Positions 1 to 10,947 are shown, numbered from the stretch's first letter. The stretch: DNA of 64,000 bases from Siphonodentalium dalli (GCA_032622095.1 CP136067.1:123787030-123851029); one strand, 5' to 3'. Notes: generated by a model not told the origin, from the letters alone. Program-made: numbers and translations.

Positions 1-200
1 TCAAACTTCGTCGAAATCCCATAAAAATTCGCGATTTGACCTTGAATTGACCCGATTTCAAGGTCAAGGTTACGTCGCACGGGGAACGATAAAATTCGTA
101 TCCGGGGCAAGATACATTCACATACCAAATTTCAAGTCGATAGCTCCACCCGTTTCCGAGATATATTTATTGCCCAATGTCATTTGCGGATACCTCGGCC
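1..200. repeat. Fragment of a dispersed repeat family (GGTCAAGGT family)
   Basis: The phrases GATTTGACCTTGAATTGACC, TTTCAAGGTCAAGG and CCAAATTTCAAGTCGATAGC recur at 1.67-2.7 kb, 43.4-43.7 kb and 58.6-58.9 kb. This is a partial copy of that family. No open frame is convincing. The transposon class is not recognised. Confidence 0.75.
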
Positions 201-1530
201 GGTGATGAGTTAACGCGACATCGGCCGGTTAAGAGTTAAACGCGATCACGTCACGATCTGTTGACGGCGTAATATATTTACGGAATGTTTTTCGATGAGC
301 GAAGCATAGTCCTGCGTTCTTCTCGATAATTAAGGTAGAAACTTTAAACGTACACAGGCGTGTGATACATCATTGGAAAGAGGAAGCGCCACAGTGCAAA
401 TGATATGACTGGCAATTTATTATTCGCGCTATATCGAATCGATTTGTGAGCACCGAACTGAAATATATTAGCGCAAAACGGCGTAAAAACAGATTTGACC
501 TCGGCACGTGAAAAGTTTACCTCCGATCTGAAAATTAATATGCCTATGCCACTTCCCGGCCGATGTAAATTTAAAAAACATATGTTTCTGACCAACCCTG
601 CGAGCACGGATGGCGCGCTTTGTTTTTACAGTATATATCTATATACCGAAATCGTCCCAGATAATCACGAATATAGCATCAGATTTCTCCCCAGATATAC
701 CGTTATAAAGCTACTGGAATCTGCCAATCTACGGGAAATTCCAGGCTTGCTACCTACGGGAAGTGTCATATATATGAGTGTGTCCTTTATAGACTCTAAC
801 CGATTGAGCTCAAACTTGCTAAATAAGAAAATAGCCCCCAAGCCGTAAATATCAACAACAACGATATTACTAAATACACGTTTTCGGCAATGTGAGAGTT
901 TTCGGGGAGCCGTGATGCCAACAACAACGACCCGAAGACAGATTTCCCGACGGGAAGCGTTTGTTTTAAATTCAATGCAATGTTATCGTAGAGAGATTTC
1001 ACGAAACAAAGAATGGGTTGTCTGTCGTTCCTGGGAAGGGGGGATTTCTACGGGTAAATTTTTCCGCCAGAAACTGCCAGAAACACAAAAATTAATTAAA
1101 ACAATTTACAATTTAATTAAAACAATTTAAAATTAAAAAAAATTAACAATAAAAAAACAATTCAAAAACTAAATATATTAAATTTAAAAAACATTAAATT
1201 ACTCCAAAAATAAAACATTGAGATTTTCAAAGTTTTAGAGTAGACGGGTTTACTCCTGGCAGTGTGCAACGGGTGATATATATTACTCAAAATCAAACCC
1301 ACTCTTCTTGACGCCAATTTAATACAATAGGTAAAAATGTATCCCTCCATCCAATGTCATAAAATTCGAAATAAAGTTATCGTCTGGGATTGGAACCACG
1401 AGTGATAGCATTATGCGCAGTATTTTGTTTTGTTTAATGTACAACATACATACGAAGTGACAGGTATGAATTTCCATTCATATTCACTATTAGAAGAGTA
1501 TGAAACAGCAAGATGGCGTCCAATATGGCG
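201..1530. other. No gene seen; AT-rich repeat-like spacer
   Basis: Short open frames on both strands show no recognisable domain or codon signal. Positions 1,081-1,200 are low-complexity A/T with repeated ACAATTTA-like words. Nothing here could be assigned. Confidence 0.6.
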
Positions 1531-1534
1531 TCCA

Positions 1535-2285
1535 ATTTTAATTGTACCACTTACCCTCACATACGAAGTTTCATCGAAATCGGGTCGGCCGTTTTCGAGT
1601 TCATCGCGAACACACACACACAGACAGACCACACACAGACAGATCTTCCAAAATATATAATAGACTAGAAGGTGACCCGACTTCGTCCGGGCTTTGACCT
1701 TGAATTGTCCATTTTGAAGGTCAAGGTCAAGTGGGTCACGATTTGACCAGTCCAAAACACTGCCCGGACAAAAGTACCCGACAAACGTGCCCGTCGAAAT
1801 CCATCCGGTTTTACCCGATTTGACCTTGAATTGATCATTTTGAAGGTCAACGTCTGGTCGGGGTCACGATTGGACCGTCCAAAACTATCAGTGGACAAAG
1901 GTAACCCCACGTATCAAATTTCGTCGAAATCCCATCAAAATTGGCGATTTGACCTTGAAGTTACCCGATTTCAAGGTCAATGTCACGTCGCACGGGCAAA
2001 TGAATATGCTTATGAGACTCGCCATAAGAAAGTACCCCCACATACCAAGTTTCATCGAAATCCCGTGATATTCGGGCGTTTGACATTGAAATGACCCGAT
2101 TTCAAGGTCAAGGTGACGTCGCACGGACAAATTAATATGCCTATGTTCGTCCCCGGCCGAAAATACCCCCACATACCAAGTTTCATCGAAATCGGGTGGG
2201 CCGTTTTCGAGTTCATCGCGAACACACACACAGACACACAGACACACAGACAGATCTTCCAAAATATATAATAGACTAGCCGATG
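1535..2285. repeat. Composite dispersed repeats with CA/CAGA microsatellite tails
   Basis: Two adjacent copies (about 1,540-1,670 and 1,670-2,275) end in the same way: a TTCGAGTTCATCGCGAACAC block, a CACACAGACAGA microsatellite, then GATCTTCCAAAATATATAATAGACTAG-like sequence. The same tail ends the copy at 58,740-58,865. The ending in a simple repeat plus AT-rich tract suggests a retroposed or Penelope/SINE-like element, but no protein confirms this. Confidence 0.7.
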
Positions 2286-2452
2286 AGCCCGACGTTGTCC
2301 GGGCTATTCAAAAACCAAATTTCAAGTCGATAGCTCTACCCAGCCCGACGTTGTCCGGGCTATTCAAAAACCAAATTTCAAGTCGATAGCTCTACCCAGC
2401 CCGACGTTGTCCGGGCTATTCAAAAACCAAATTTCAAGTCGATAGCTCTACC
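2286..2452. repeat. 56-bp tandem repeat, three copies
   Basis: AGCCCGACGTTGTCCGGGCT begins at 2,286, 2,342 and 2,398, giving an exact 56-bp period. Copies are almost identical, pointing to recent amplification. The unit itself contains a small inverted repeat, AGCCCGAC/GTCCGGGCT. Confidence 0.9.
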
Positions 2453-2900
2453 CGTTTCCTAGATCTGGTCTGCGCATGCGCGAAGCTGGTGTCGCACGGG
2501 TTCGGCGACCCGATAAAATTCGTATCCGGGGCAAGATACATTCACATACCATATTTCAAGTCGATAGCTCCGCCCGTTTCCGAGATCTCGTCTGCGCATG
2601 CGCGAAGCTTGCCTCGCACGGGCTCGGCGCCCCGATAAAATTCGTATCCGGGGCAAGATACATTCACATAGCAAATTTCAAGTCGATAGCTCCACCCGTT
2701 TCCGAGATCTCGTCTACGCATGCGCTGCACGGGCGTTGCACGGACTCACCACTACGACAAGGACGACCGCCTGGTCAAACTACACACACGTACCAAGTTT
2801 CGTCCCGATCGGTCGAGAATCGTAGATTTGTATAAATGACAGACAAACATACAGACAGACAAACAGAGGTCTTCAAAATATATATGAGATAATGAATGGG
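2453..2900. repeat. About 121-bp tandem repeat plus terminal GACA-rich tail
   Basis: CTGCGCATGCGCGAAGCT recurs at about 2,470 and 2,591, with a diverged third start near 2,713. Each unit contains GATAAAATTCGTATCCGGGG and CAAGTCGATAGCTC. The array ends in CAGACAAACATACAGACAGAC followed by an AT tract, the same style of terminus as neighbouring repeats. Confidence 0.8.
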
Positions 2901-2929
2901 TAGCCGTATAAATCATGTGGTCAAGATTA

Positions 2930-4390
2930 AACGATAGAAAAACCGAAAACCGCACCCCGATTGTGCCAAAATAAACGGTGCGGTATGGTAGCCCACCTCA
3001 ATTTATATTAGAAAAACCGAAAACCGCACCCCTCTATATAGCCAGTGCTGTTGGCCCAGAAGGTGGCAAAACGGATATCCAATGCCGTTTCGGTATTTAT
3101 AATGGACCAATTTTGACAAAATAAACGGCGTAGTAGGGCGGCCCACACCAAATTATACTATAAAACAGAAAACCGCACCTCCTCTATTCCGTGCGGTTGC
3201 CACATGAGGTGGCAAAAAGGGCACCCATTGCTGTTTCGACATGTATGGATTGATTGGGCCAAAATAAACGGTGAGGTATGGTAGCCCACGTCAAATTGTG
3301 TTGGAAAACCCGAAAACCACACCATTCTATAGCCCGTGCGGTTGCCACAGGAGGTGGAGAAACGGATATCCAATGCCGTTTCGGTATTTATAAACCAATT
3401 TTGACAAAATAAATGGCGCAGTAGGTGGCCCACCCAAAATTATACTATAAAAACAAAAAACTGCACCCATATAGCCCGTGTGGTTGCCACAGGAGGTGGC
3501 AAAAAGGGTACCCATTGACGTTTCGACATTTATGGACCGATTGTGACAAAATAAACGGTGCGGCATGGTAGCCCACCTAAGTTATGTTACAAAGAACGAA
3601 AACCGCATCCTCTAGCCAGTGCGGTTGACACAGGAGGTGGCAAACTGGACACCCATTGCTGTTTCGATATTTATGGACCGATTTTGACAAAATAAATGAT
3701 GCGGTAGTGTGGCCCACCGCGAGTTATACTATGAAAACCGCACCCATCTATAGCCCGTGTGGTTGCCACAGGAGGTGGCAAAACTGGTACCCATTGACGT
3801 TTCGACATTTATGGACCGATTGTGACAAAATTAACGGTGCGACGGGACAGCCCACCTCAAGTTATGTTACAAAGAACGAAAACCGCCTTCCTCTAGCCCG
3901 TGCGGTTGACACAGGAGGTGGCAAACTGGACACCCATTGCCGTTTCGATATTTGTGGACCGATTTTGACAAAATAAACGACGCGGTAGTGTGGCCCACCA
4001 CGAGTTATACTATAAAAACCGAAAACCACACCCTCTGTCCCGTGTGGTTGCCACAGGAAGTGGCAAAAATGACACCATTGCCGTTAACGAAATTTCGGTA
4101 TATGTAGACCGATTTTGACCAAATAAACTGTGCGATAGGGTGGTCCATTCCAAGTTATACTATAAAAACCGAAAACCGCACCCTTCTATCCCGTGTGGTT
4201 GCCACATGAGGTGACACCAATTGTCGTTTCAGTATGTAGGGCAACAGCACGGGCTAGAAGGGTGCGGTTTTCGGTTTTTCTAACATAACGTTGGATGGGC
4301 CACGCTACCACACCGATTATTTGGGCTCAATCGATCCATAAATACAGAAACGGCGTTGGATGCCATTTTTGCGACCATGTAACGCGACAA
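2930..4390. repeat. About 142-bp satellite with dimeric organisation and an inverted last unit
   Basis: The core AGGTGGCAAA recurs near 3,061, 3,207, 3,352, 3,493, 3,635, 3,772, 3,916 and 4,057, spacing 137-146 bp. Alternate units are more alike than neighbours (for example GGATATCCAATGCCGTTTCG in units 1 and 3), so the true period may be a dimer of about 284 bp. From about 4,240 a unit runs in the opposite orientation (GAAGGGTGCGGTTTTCGG). Confidence 0.8.
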
Positions 4391-4448
4391 AACGTGGGTA
4401 TTTGGGCATAACAATAACTAGGTTAATACTTGCCAAAGAACGCCATTC

Positions 4449-5039
4449 TTAAAGGGGTACTGTACGCCAAATGTTGTTGTTGGTTTCTATAGTCTCCGAG
4501 TCGGAGAATAAGGTAACAATTTTTCCATTATTTGAAAGTCTGTTGAGTACGAAGTCATGTTACGGATGACAAATTTACCGGAATGCAAAAATACAAATTG
4601 TCGTTGTCGAGTAATTTTTGTAAAGTTTTCAACCAAATGAATCAAATAAAAGTTATATTATATGCATACTAGTCCCATATAATCATTTAAGTTATTGTAT
4701 CGTCGCTAGTCAGTGAGTGGCTTGAGTGTTCTCCCCGTATCATCATAATATTTTAAGCGATCGTGTGTGCGATCGGTTTAAAAATCCAGTATCCCTCAAT
4801 TACTGTTTTTGATTACGGTAATTCGTAATTTAATTGACGCCATTTTATGGCTCCAGTCATAAATTCAATTTATATCAAATAATTAACTTTTAAATTATTA
4901 AATTTTAAGATAGCCTATTAACCTGAGCGTTTACAGAATACATCTTCGACTCAAATTACTTATGTTTCTATATATTATCGATATTAGATCGTTGTTGTCA
5001 CCGGAAATTTAATGAAAATGGCGTACAGTACCCCTTTAA
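4449..5039. mobile_element. Non-autonomous DNA transposon with TTAA target duplication
   Basis: The left end TTAAAGGGGTACTGTACGCC at 4,449 is the reverse complement of the right end GGCGTACAGTACCCCTTTAA finishing at 5,039. Both ends carry TTAA, the target of piggyBac and some other cut-and-paste superfamilies. The roughly 590-bp interior is AT-rich with no transposase. A second left end of the same family starts at 37,238. Confidence 0.85.
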
Positions 5040-5860
5040 GTCGTCCGCGGAGTTGCAGAATGTATGTATATTGTGTATGTCGGAGGTTTTAGTGAATTCA
5101 TGTGTGATCATCAGAATGTTTACTTCGTGTTGTAATTGCTTAGTGTCGATGTAAACACCAGGCGGAACGCGCACGCGGTCACCAGCATCGCTTTGTACTA
5201 ACCGCATCATAGCAAAGCAGCAGGAACCACCAGCATTTCTGCAGGACCACTTGACCAGGGGTGGGTCTGAGTAAAATACATTGAATAGTCATTTCATTGC
5301 AATATCAGCCATCCATCAATTGTTCTTAAATAAATTTTGTGATCATGATAATTAAACAAAATTGTACCTCCAAAATTACCCAATTTCCAAACAATACTCC
5401 CAATGTCAAAATATTTCCAAGTTTCTTTGATGGATTTTATTTTCTGCATGTCAACTGGAGCACATACAGTAAAATTGTACTTGATTTCCTTCAATAATCT
5501 TGCAATCGTCTATTTTTAACCCAATTATATGCATTGATGCAAAGCACGTTTCAGAGTGTGTTTCGGAGTGGACATGTTGTTTGACATATTAGTTCCGCAG
5601 ACTGAAACATACATTGGGAAAGATCTGAAGTAATGCCTCATATTTACCTACAAGAATGGTTACTCTTAGCTGTATTAAGACCATTTTCCCCCACATGAAC
5701 AGTATATATCATACACAACTACTCCGGTTGGGAGTGGACATAATAAAAAGCTAATTTTGGACATTAATTGTCTGTACAATCAAACAAGTGTTACTCGATT
5801 ATTAGCTCAACTTACTTTGTAAGTTTGAGCTATTGCTATGGGTTGGTGTCCGTCAACAAT
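5040..5860. other. No gene recognised
   Basis: Open frames up to about 70 codons exist on the minus strand (5,210-4,998 and 5,494-5,294) but have no family resemblance. Around 5,800-5,860 the sequence enters the 165-bp repeat family described next. Confidence 0.5.
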
Positions 5861-8060
5861 TTCCTTTGGCGCGGGCTACAGGTCGTATCTTTGGTCTGAT
5901 CTTTATGGAATTTGTCACGAATGTTGACATTGACATGTAGATTGGAACGAGTCATTTTGGGGTCATTCGGCCAAAAAAACATGGCCGCTGGTGGCCATCT
6001 TGGATTTTACTCTTTGCATCACTAAATCCTTTGACACATCCTTCAGACCAGAGAGATATCATTTATTTCTGACATGTGTATACATAATACAAAATATAAT
6101 AAGAACAGTATACAGTAAACACCCGGCCTATAAGGCCTATATGTCACGCTTAATATAATATTTTCGCATACGTTTTCACGTAACGATTCCTGCTAAATCA
6201 AATTGCAAACTAAAAATAAAAATTAGAACATTCATACTGATTCGTTGTATATATGTGTGTTAACCATTACCATAATAAGTAGTTTAATGTCTATATAAAA
6301 AGTTCTTTCTTTTGTTGAAAGCGTCAGAGAGGTATTTAGATATTTGTCGTGGGTAAGACATTATTTCGATAAGTGCTTCTTTATACTTTCCTTCGGATAC
6401 CAATTCAAAAATTCTTTCAGGTAGAGATATTAAGAGGGATATTCTGAGATCATGATAATAAGGGCAACGCAAGAGGAAATATGTCTCATCTTCGATCTCT
6501 TTCAAGCTACATACATGTATAACACAAATGCGTTCATGGAGCTTCTCATTTTTAAAACGCCCAGTTTCAATCCTCAAAGGGAGAATAGCACATCGAAATT
6601 GTGCCAGGATAGAACGATGTGATTTGTGTATATTCATGTCTACATATTTCTCAGGTTCATATGCGGTTTTAAATAGTTTATATGTGCGTAATTTAGGGAC
6701 ATAGTTTAGGCTTTGTGACCAGGACTCTTCGTGTTCTCGTAAGAGTCTTCCTTGAAAGACGTCCAAACAACAAGTGTGTAAATATTCAAAATTCTGAGTC
6801 ATATCGACATCAGCAAGTACTTTACCAACGGATGCGCACCAACCATCTGCATTTTCCATCAAATCCAATAACAATAGCCTGCTATCGGGTAATGTTATCA
6901 AGTGATATCTCTCTCCTACATACCACATCTCTGATCCAATCATCACCAAACTTCATATGGATCATCGGAGCGACCTCTAGATGGGAAACGAGTCATTTTG
7001 GGGTCATTTGGCCAAAAACATGGCCGCCGTCAGCCATCTTGGATTTTACTCTTTGCATCACTAAATACTTTCGCACGGGCTATAGGTCGTATTTTTGGTC
7101 GAATCTTTATGAAAATTGTCATGAATGTTGACATTGACATGTTGATGGGAACGAGTCATTTTGGGGTCATTCGGCCAAAAATATTTATGGTGGCCATCTT
7201 GGATTTCAAATTTGAATCCATTGGCGCGGGCTACAGGCCGTACTGTTTGTCTGATCATCATAAAATTTGTCATGAATGTTGACATTTACATGTAGATGGG
7301 AACGAGTCATTTTAGGATCAATCGGCCAAAATACATGGCCGATGCCGGCCATCTTGGATTTTACTCTTTACATCACTAAATACTTTGACACATCCTACAG
7401 ACCACATCCCTGATCTGATCATCACCAAACTTCATATGGATAATCGGGGTGACCTCTATATGGGAAACGAGTCATTTTGGGGTCATTTGGCCAAAAAACA
7501 TGGCCGCCGGCAGACATATTGGATTTTACTCTTTGCATCACTAAATACTTTGACACACCCTACATACCACATCCCTGATTTGATCATCACCAAACTTCAT
7601 ATGGATCATCGGGGTGACCTCTTGATGGGAACGAGTCATTTTGGGGTCATTCGGCAAAAAAGTATGGCCACCAATGGCCATTTTGGATTTTACTCTTTGT
7701 ATGACTAAATATTTCTACAAAATCCATTAGCATGGGTTATAGACCGATCTGTTGTTTGATCTTCATGAAATTTGTCATGGATGTTGACATTGAGATGTAG
7801 ATGGGAACGAGTAATTTTGTGGTCATTCGGCAAAAAAACATGGCCGGCGGTGGCCATTTTAGAATTTACTCTTTGCATCACTAAATACTTTGGCACACCC
7901 CACAGACCACATCCCTGCTCCGATCATTATGAAACTTGTCACGAATGTTGATATTGACATGTAAATTGGAACGAGTCATTTTGGGGTCATTCAGCCAAAC
8001 AACATGGCCGCCAGCGGCCATCTTTGATTTCAAAATTGAATTCGTTGATGCGGGCTACAG
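5861..8060. repeat. About 165-bp tandem repeat (GAGTCATTTTGGGGTCAT family)
   Basis: ACGAGTCATTTTGGGGTCAT or a close variant occurs near 5,949, 6,989, 7,151, 7,300, 7,466, 7,632, 7,806 and 7,969, spacing about 149-174 bp. Other shared phrases are GGATTTTACTCTTTGCATCA and AATGTTGACATTGACATG. Units are 80-90% alike by eye. A LINE fragment interrupts the array at about 6,062-6,915. Confidence 0.85.
6062..6915 (-). pseudogene. LINE (non-LTR retrotransposon) C-terminal fragment
   Basis: An open frame of 221 codons (6,949 to 6,284) ends at a stop and is open but truncated at its 5' end. The first dozen residues come from the flanking satellite. Visible motifs are VPKLRTYKLFKT, the AQFRCAILPLRIETGRFKNE block, and a C/H-rich stretch CVIHVCSLKEIEDETYFLLRCPYYHD. 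These match, from memory, the region after the reverse transcriptase domain in invertebrate LINEs, where a CxxC...H...C-like knuckle follows. There is no RT core, so this is a 5'-truncated dead copy inserted in the 165-bp array, with AT-rich 3' sequence at 6,062-6,283. Confidence 0.75.
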
Positions 8061-8702
8061 GTTCTACTTCCACCAATATTTATTTTTTGGTCTCTCTTCA
8101 CATTTACATCTTGTCTTACTTAGACATTTCAATTATCACCTTTCCTAATTCCTCCATTTACTGTCAACCATTAAATTATTCCCCTACCTAAGTTGAGCTA
8201 CAGTGTCATTGACACTTTCATTATTTGGTTATTTTTAACACTGTGTTCTGCATTTGAATCAGTTGGTGATTTCTAGTCTGGAAAGTAACATAATATTTTC
8301 AAATTCACAGTGCATAATTTCTTTATCTCATATGTGAGTTCTGCATTGCAAATTTTGAGAAAGCAATTTTACTGCATTTTGGTGTTTGACAGGGCAAAAG
8401 TCATCCATGTTCTATTTATTATCTATAACATGACCATTTAAAATGTTCAGCTAAATGTATACATCGGTAAGACAACAGTAGCTGTCCTAGAAATCTACAG
8501 GTATGGCAACAACTTTCATTAGAGTGAGAAAACTGAAATGCTCAACCTGATTGTGAAATGACCCATATGCCCACATAATCACGATTCCTACCCACCTTAC
8601 CAAAAACTGGTCCCAGTTGACCCTCGGTTGACCACCTCCAGATATCCTGGGTTATGGTATATAACAAATCGTTCAATTTTGAAAGAAATGTTGTATAATT
8701 GG
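8061..8702. other. No gene recognised; left flank of the viral cluster
   Basis: AT-rich sequence without a plausible frame. The 8,540-8,700 stretch abuts the viral terminal repeat and shows no similarity to the Gypsy sequence found on the other side of the cluster, so the two flanks do not make one clean insertion site. Confidence 0.5.
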
Positions 8703-9012
8703 GTGCCCCCGAGCGAGGGGGTGGGCCAGAGTGCCCCGCCCAGGGTCGGTCTAGAGATTGTGCTAGATTCCAAAAGAGTAAGGTGAGCGCTTCGAAGGGG
8801 TTTTTTTTGACAGAAAAGAGCACAATTTACCAATGTATCGATTTTTTTCTCGGATTCTAATGGCAGTGTGGTAAGCGAAGGGCGCTCCCATTCGCTGTAC
8901 GCATTGAACTTAGAATAATACGAGAAAAAATAGATGTGTTGGTAAATTGTGTTACTTTACCAGTGCATTTTTTAACAAAAGCGAAAGTCTTCGAATAAAT
9001 TCGAAGACGCTA
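8703..9012 (+). repeat. Left inverted terminal repeat of the viral cluster
   Basis: About 310 bp that reappears reverse-complemented at 20,818-21,128. Shared landmarks in order are a GC-rich GAGCGAGGGGGTGGGCCAGA block, GGGTCGGTCTAGAG, GTGAGCGCTTCGAAGG, an imperfect hairpin (8,820-8,952), TTGGTAAATTGTG, and CTTCGAATAAATTCGAAG, itself a palindrome. A third, inverted copy lies at 11,650-11,900. Differences between copies are mostly single bases and short indels. Confidence 0.85.
8820..8952. repeat. Imperfect hairpin palindrome inside the left terminal repeat
   Basis: The left arm TCTCGGATTCTAATGGCAGT...GTAAGCGA and right arm TCGCTGTACGCATTGAACTT...CGAGA are partly complementary, and both continue outward into TTGGTAAATTGTG-type sequence. 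The two arms are not exact complements. Incompletely paired terminal hairpins are known from poxviruses and parvoviruses; the functional parallel is inference. Confidence 0.7.
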
Positions 9013-9160
9013 GCGTTGTAAAATGCACTTGCAGAAGTTACCTTTCAGTGAAATATGTTATGAGATAATGGTAAAATGGTACAGATAAAATTTTCCCGAG
9101 TCAAATCGGTGTTTTATTCATAGAAATATGATGTTTTGACAAAAAAAGAAACACATCTGA

Positions 9161-9219
9161 TTTGACGTTCGGAGAAATTTGGTGAAATACGCACGACGTC
9201 GTCAACGAGGCCCGCGCAT
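9161..9219 (+). promoter_or_regulatory. Shared viral promoter P1 (GACGTC type)
   Basis: Contains TTTGACGTTCGGAGAAATTT, GGTGAAATACGCACGACGTC and the TATA-like CCCATATACTT. The same arrangement occurs at 11,440-11,514 (minus), 12,071-12,145, 20,205-20,286 and, shortened, 21,410-21,470 (minus), each before an open frame. GACGTC is the core of CREB/ATF sites. The original downstream gene was probably the one starting at 10,218, now separated from P1 by the 916-bp insertion. Confidence 0.7.
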
Positions 9220-9253
9220 CCCATATACTTGATCCTCGAAAAATGTTAACGTT

Positions 9254-10169
9254 CATTCGCAGTCGGACCTCCAGAGAGCTTGGGTCGCCACCTCTCAGGA
9301 TGAACTCGCCACCGCTAATCCCAATTAGTGTCACCAGCATGCTGGAAGCCCTGCATGTCACGCCTTGTTTGAGCTGGTCATTCCACGCTCACAAAGGCGG
9401 ATACCAGCTGATTCTGGACTTCCAGTCCGGCCCGGCAAAGCTCTTTTCAGGGCTCCCTACCGGGAAGGGCTCGGATATTACCGAACCAGCTCGGAAGCCT
9501 CGACAGAAGACGAGAAAGAAGAAAAAGAAAACACCATCGATGAAAAAGAGAGATGCCGAAAGACTCGCTGCATGGAAAGCGAAGAAATCGACCGGAACTT
9601 CACCAGTCGACCTCGCCCATCCAGCTGAGAACCCGGCCCAGTCTGTCGTCCAGGAGATGGAACCACCATCACCAGCATCACCACCACGACCAGACGAGGA
9701 TACCGATACTGAAGACGAAGACGAGGACCCCTCCGACTTCGTTCCGAAGACACCGGAGTACCCGGAGTACCAAGAGAAAGAGCCAGAGACTTCACCCTCA
9801 ACCGAAGATTCGGCCGCCCAAGTCATGAGGAACATCGACCTAAGTACCATCAACGTAGACGACATCCTGAAGAAAATGTATAATGACGAGTACGTCAGAC
9901 CTTCTCTGCCGATCTCACCTCTTCCTTCATCATCATCATCATCAAGATCTTCCACTTCACCACCACCGAAGAAGAAGAAAAAGAAGGAAGACAAGAAAAA
10001 GAAAAAGAACAAAAGCTAAGAACCCAACCTCACCTGACCCTCCTGAGCCTAGGCCTAGACTGGTTCCCAATACCAAGAAAACTCAAGACAGGGCGTAAGG
10101 GCGACCTCCGGGTGAGCCCACACCGTCCTCGTGCCGCCCTTCGGGCGGGCAAATCCTGTTCCTGCCTGC
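9254..10169 (+). mobile_element. 916-bp insertion with 8-bp target duplication TTAACGTT
   Basis: TTAACGTT flanks the segment at 9,246-9,253 and 10,170-10,177. The related minus-strand copy at 21,389-21,396 has a single TTAACGTT and joins directly what is split here, which is an empty site. The insert carries one long ORF with a lysine-rich protein. No clear terminal inverted repeat and no A-tail are visible, so the class is open. An 8-bp duplication fits hAT- or P-like DNA elements as well as some retroposed products. Confidence 0.8.
9300..10019 (+). CDS. Lysine-rich small protein of a mobile-DNA-linked family
   Basis: The frame is open from 9,243, but its first codons lie in viral flank. 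ATGs inside the insertion are at 9,300 and 9,339, and I take 9,300 provisionally. A hydrophobic block SWSFHAHKGGYQLILDFQ is followed by a basic segment (RKPRQKTRKKKKK, then TPSMKKRDAERLAAWKAKK), a long Pro/Ser/Glu/Asp-rich middle, a short helix-like part (IDLSTINVDDILKKMYNDEY) and a poly-Ser plus poly-Lys tail. The first two blocks match in spacing the ORF at 25,192-25,440. Composition suggests a disordered nucleic-acid-binding protein, probably nuclear; the function is unknown. It is the only long frame in the insertion. Confidence 0.55.
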   Translation: MNSPPLIPISVTSMLEALHVTPCLSWSFHAHKGGYQLILDFQSGPAKLFSGLPTGKGSDITEPARKPRQKTRKKKKKTPSMKKRDAERLAAWKAKKSTGTSPVDLAHPAENPAQSVVQEMEPPSPASPPRPDEDTDTEDEDEDPSDFVPKTPEYPEYQEKEPETSPSTEDSAAQVMRNIDLSTINVDDILKKMYNDEYVRPSLPISPLPSSSSSSRSSTSPPPKKKKKKEDKKKKKNKS

Positions 10170-10217
10170 TTAACGTTATTATATGCGTAAATTGTAACGT
10201 TAGCGTTATTTTGAAAG

Positions 10218-10547
10218 ATGGATCCAGTAACAGAATTTCGCAAGACTATTGATGTACAGTACGATCATGTTCCTGCAACAACGCAAATGTCGACTCCACT
10301 GTATGCAGGAAATGTGACGCCACGGGTAGAACAGCAACAGGTACCAATGGTGTATCCGCGAACGGATCAACAATCAGTGTATACACCGCCGGTGAAAACA
10401 CAACAAATGACTCAACCTGTTATATACCAAGTTATCAACAGTTCACAATGGGAAGAACAGACAAAATTGTTACGGAATATTTGTCAGGAAATCAAGGATT
10501 TACGAAAGCAATTAACACAGAAACCGGTTAATGTACAATCAACTTGA
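10218..10547 (+). CDS. Unrecognised viral-cluster protein, Gln/Pro/Thr-rich with C-terminal helix
   Basis: 109 residues starting MDPVTEFRKTIDVQYDHVPA. The middle is rich in Q, P, T and V. The last third (WEEQTKLLRNICQEIKDLRK) looks like an amphipathic helix or short coiled coil. The start ATG is conserved in the partial minus-strand copy at 21,348-21,237, where promoter P5 lies about 60 bp upstream, supporting this start. An ATGA overlap links it to the next frame at 10,544. No family match is known to me. Intact by eye. Confidence 0.6.
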   Translation: MDPVTEFRKTIDVQYDHVPATTQMSTPLYAGNVTPRVEQQQVPMVYPRTDQQSVYTPPVKTQQMTQPVIYQVINSSQWEEQTKLLRNICQEIKDLRKQLTQKPVNVQST

Positions 10548-10744
10548 AACCTCACACGATTGACATACCAATTGAGGTACATGGTTTCCAGAAAGAACCC
10601 ACGAAGCGATCAACATTTGGATCACTCGGGAAAGATTTAACAGTGATGAAGAAACAAAAGAAATGGTTTTTATATTATTTTAAACGGCCCTTTTCAGGGC
10701 CACTTAAAATTCACGAAAGATACGCTCTGTATTATGCTATATGA
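10544..10744 (+). CDS. Small frame running into a histone-type stem-loop, probably decayed 3' end
   Basis: 66 codons overlapping the preceding stop (ATGA). The frame passes straight through the stem-loop at 10,686-10,701, which would be unusual for a working gene because cleavage after the stem-loop would remove the stop codon. A different frame across 10,620-10,683 ends in TAA two bases before the stem-loop. I suspect a frameshift and cannot say which frame is original. No family recognised. Confidence 0.35.
   Translation: MKPHTIDIPIEVHGFQKEPTKRSTFGSLGKDLTVMKKQKKWFLYYFKRPFSGPLKIHERYALYYAI
10686..10701 (+). terminator. Histone mRNA-type 3' stem-loop SL1
   Basis: GGCCCTTTTCAGGGCC: a 6-bp stem with four-base loop TTTC, preceded by AAAC and followed by AC. 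It fits the replication-dependent histone stem-loop consensus GGYYCTTTTCAGRRCC of metazoans. A purine-rich tract ACGAAAGATACGC lies 10-15 bases downstream, where the histone downstream element that pairs with U7 snRNA would be. It ends the plus-strand unit driven from P1. Confidence 0.8.
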
Positions 10745-10947
10745 TGATCGTATTATAGATATGAAGGGTGGTAGTGGGTTTTTATTATTGTTATAGGGAA
10801 GTATTCTTTGATAAATTATGTGAACATTCTCTCCAAGTTCATGATGAGTGATTTTGTTTTGGAGAAATTATGTGAACATTCTCTCCAGGAAGAATGAACA
10901 AATCGTACAGTAGCAATTTCAGGGCGTATCTTTTTAAAAATTTGTGA
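10702..10947. other. Spacer between two convergent transcription units, with a direct repeat
   Basis: AAATTATGTGAACATTCTCT occurs at about 10,814 and 10,866, a 52-bp spaced direct repeat. The region lies between the plus-strand stem-loop SL1 and the minus-strand SL2. No gene seen. Confidence 0.7.

Noticed and set aside
8542-8833. Minus-strand frames over the left terminal repeat
   Set aside because: They read through the terminal-repeat hairpin and GC block; the same sequence in the right repeat is not open in the corresponding way.
9300-10019. Histone H1-like or core histone gene to explain the nearby stem-loop
   Set aside because: The protein is lysine-rich but lacks any histone fold or winged-helix motif, and it lies in a later insertion. 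The stem-loops belong to other transcription units.
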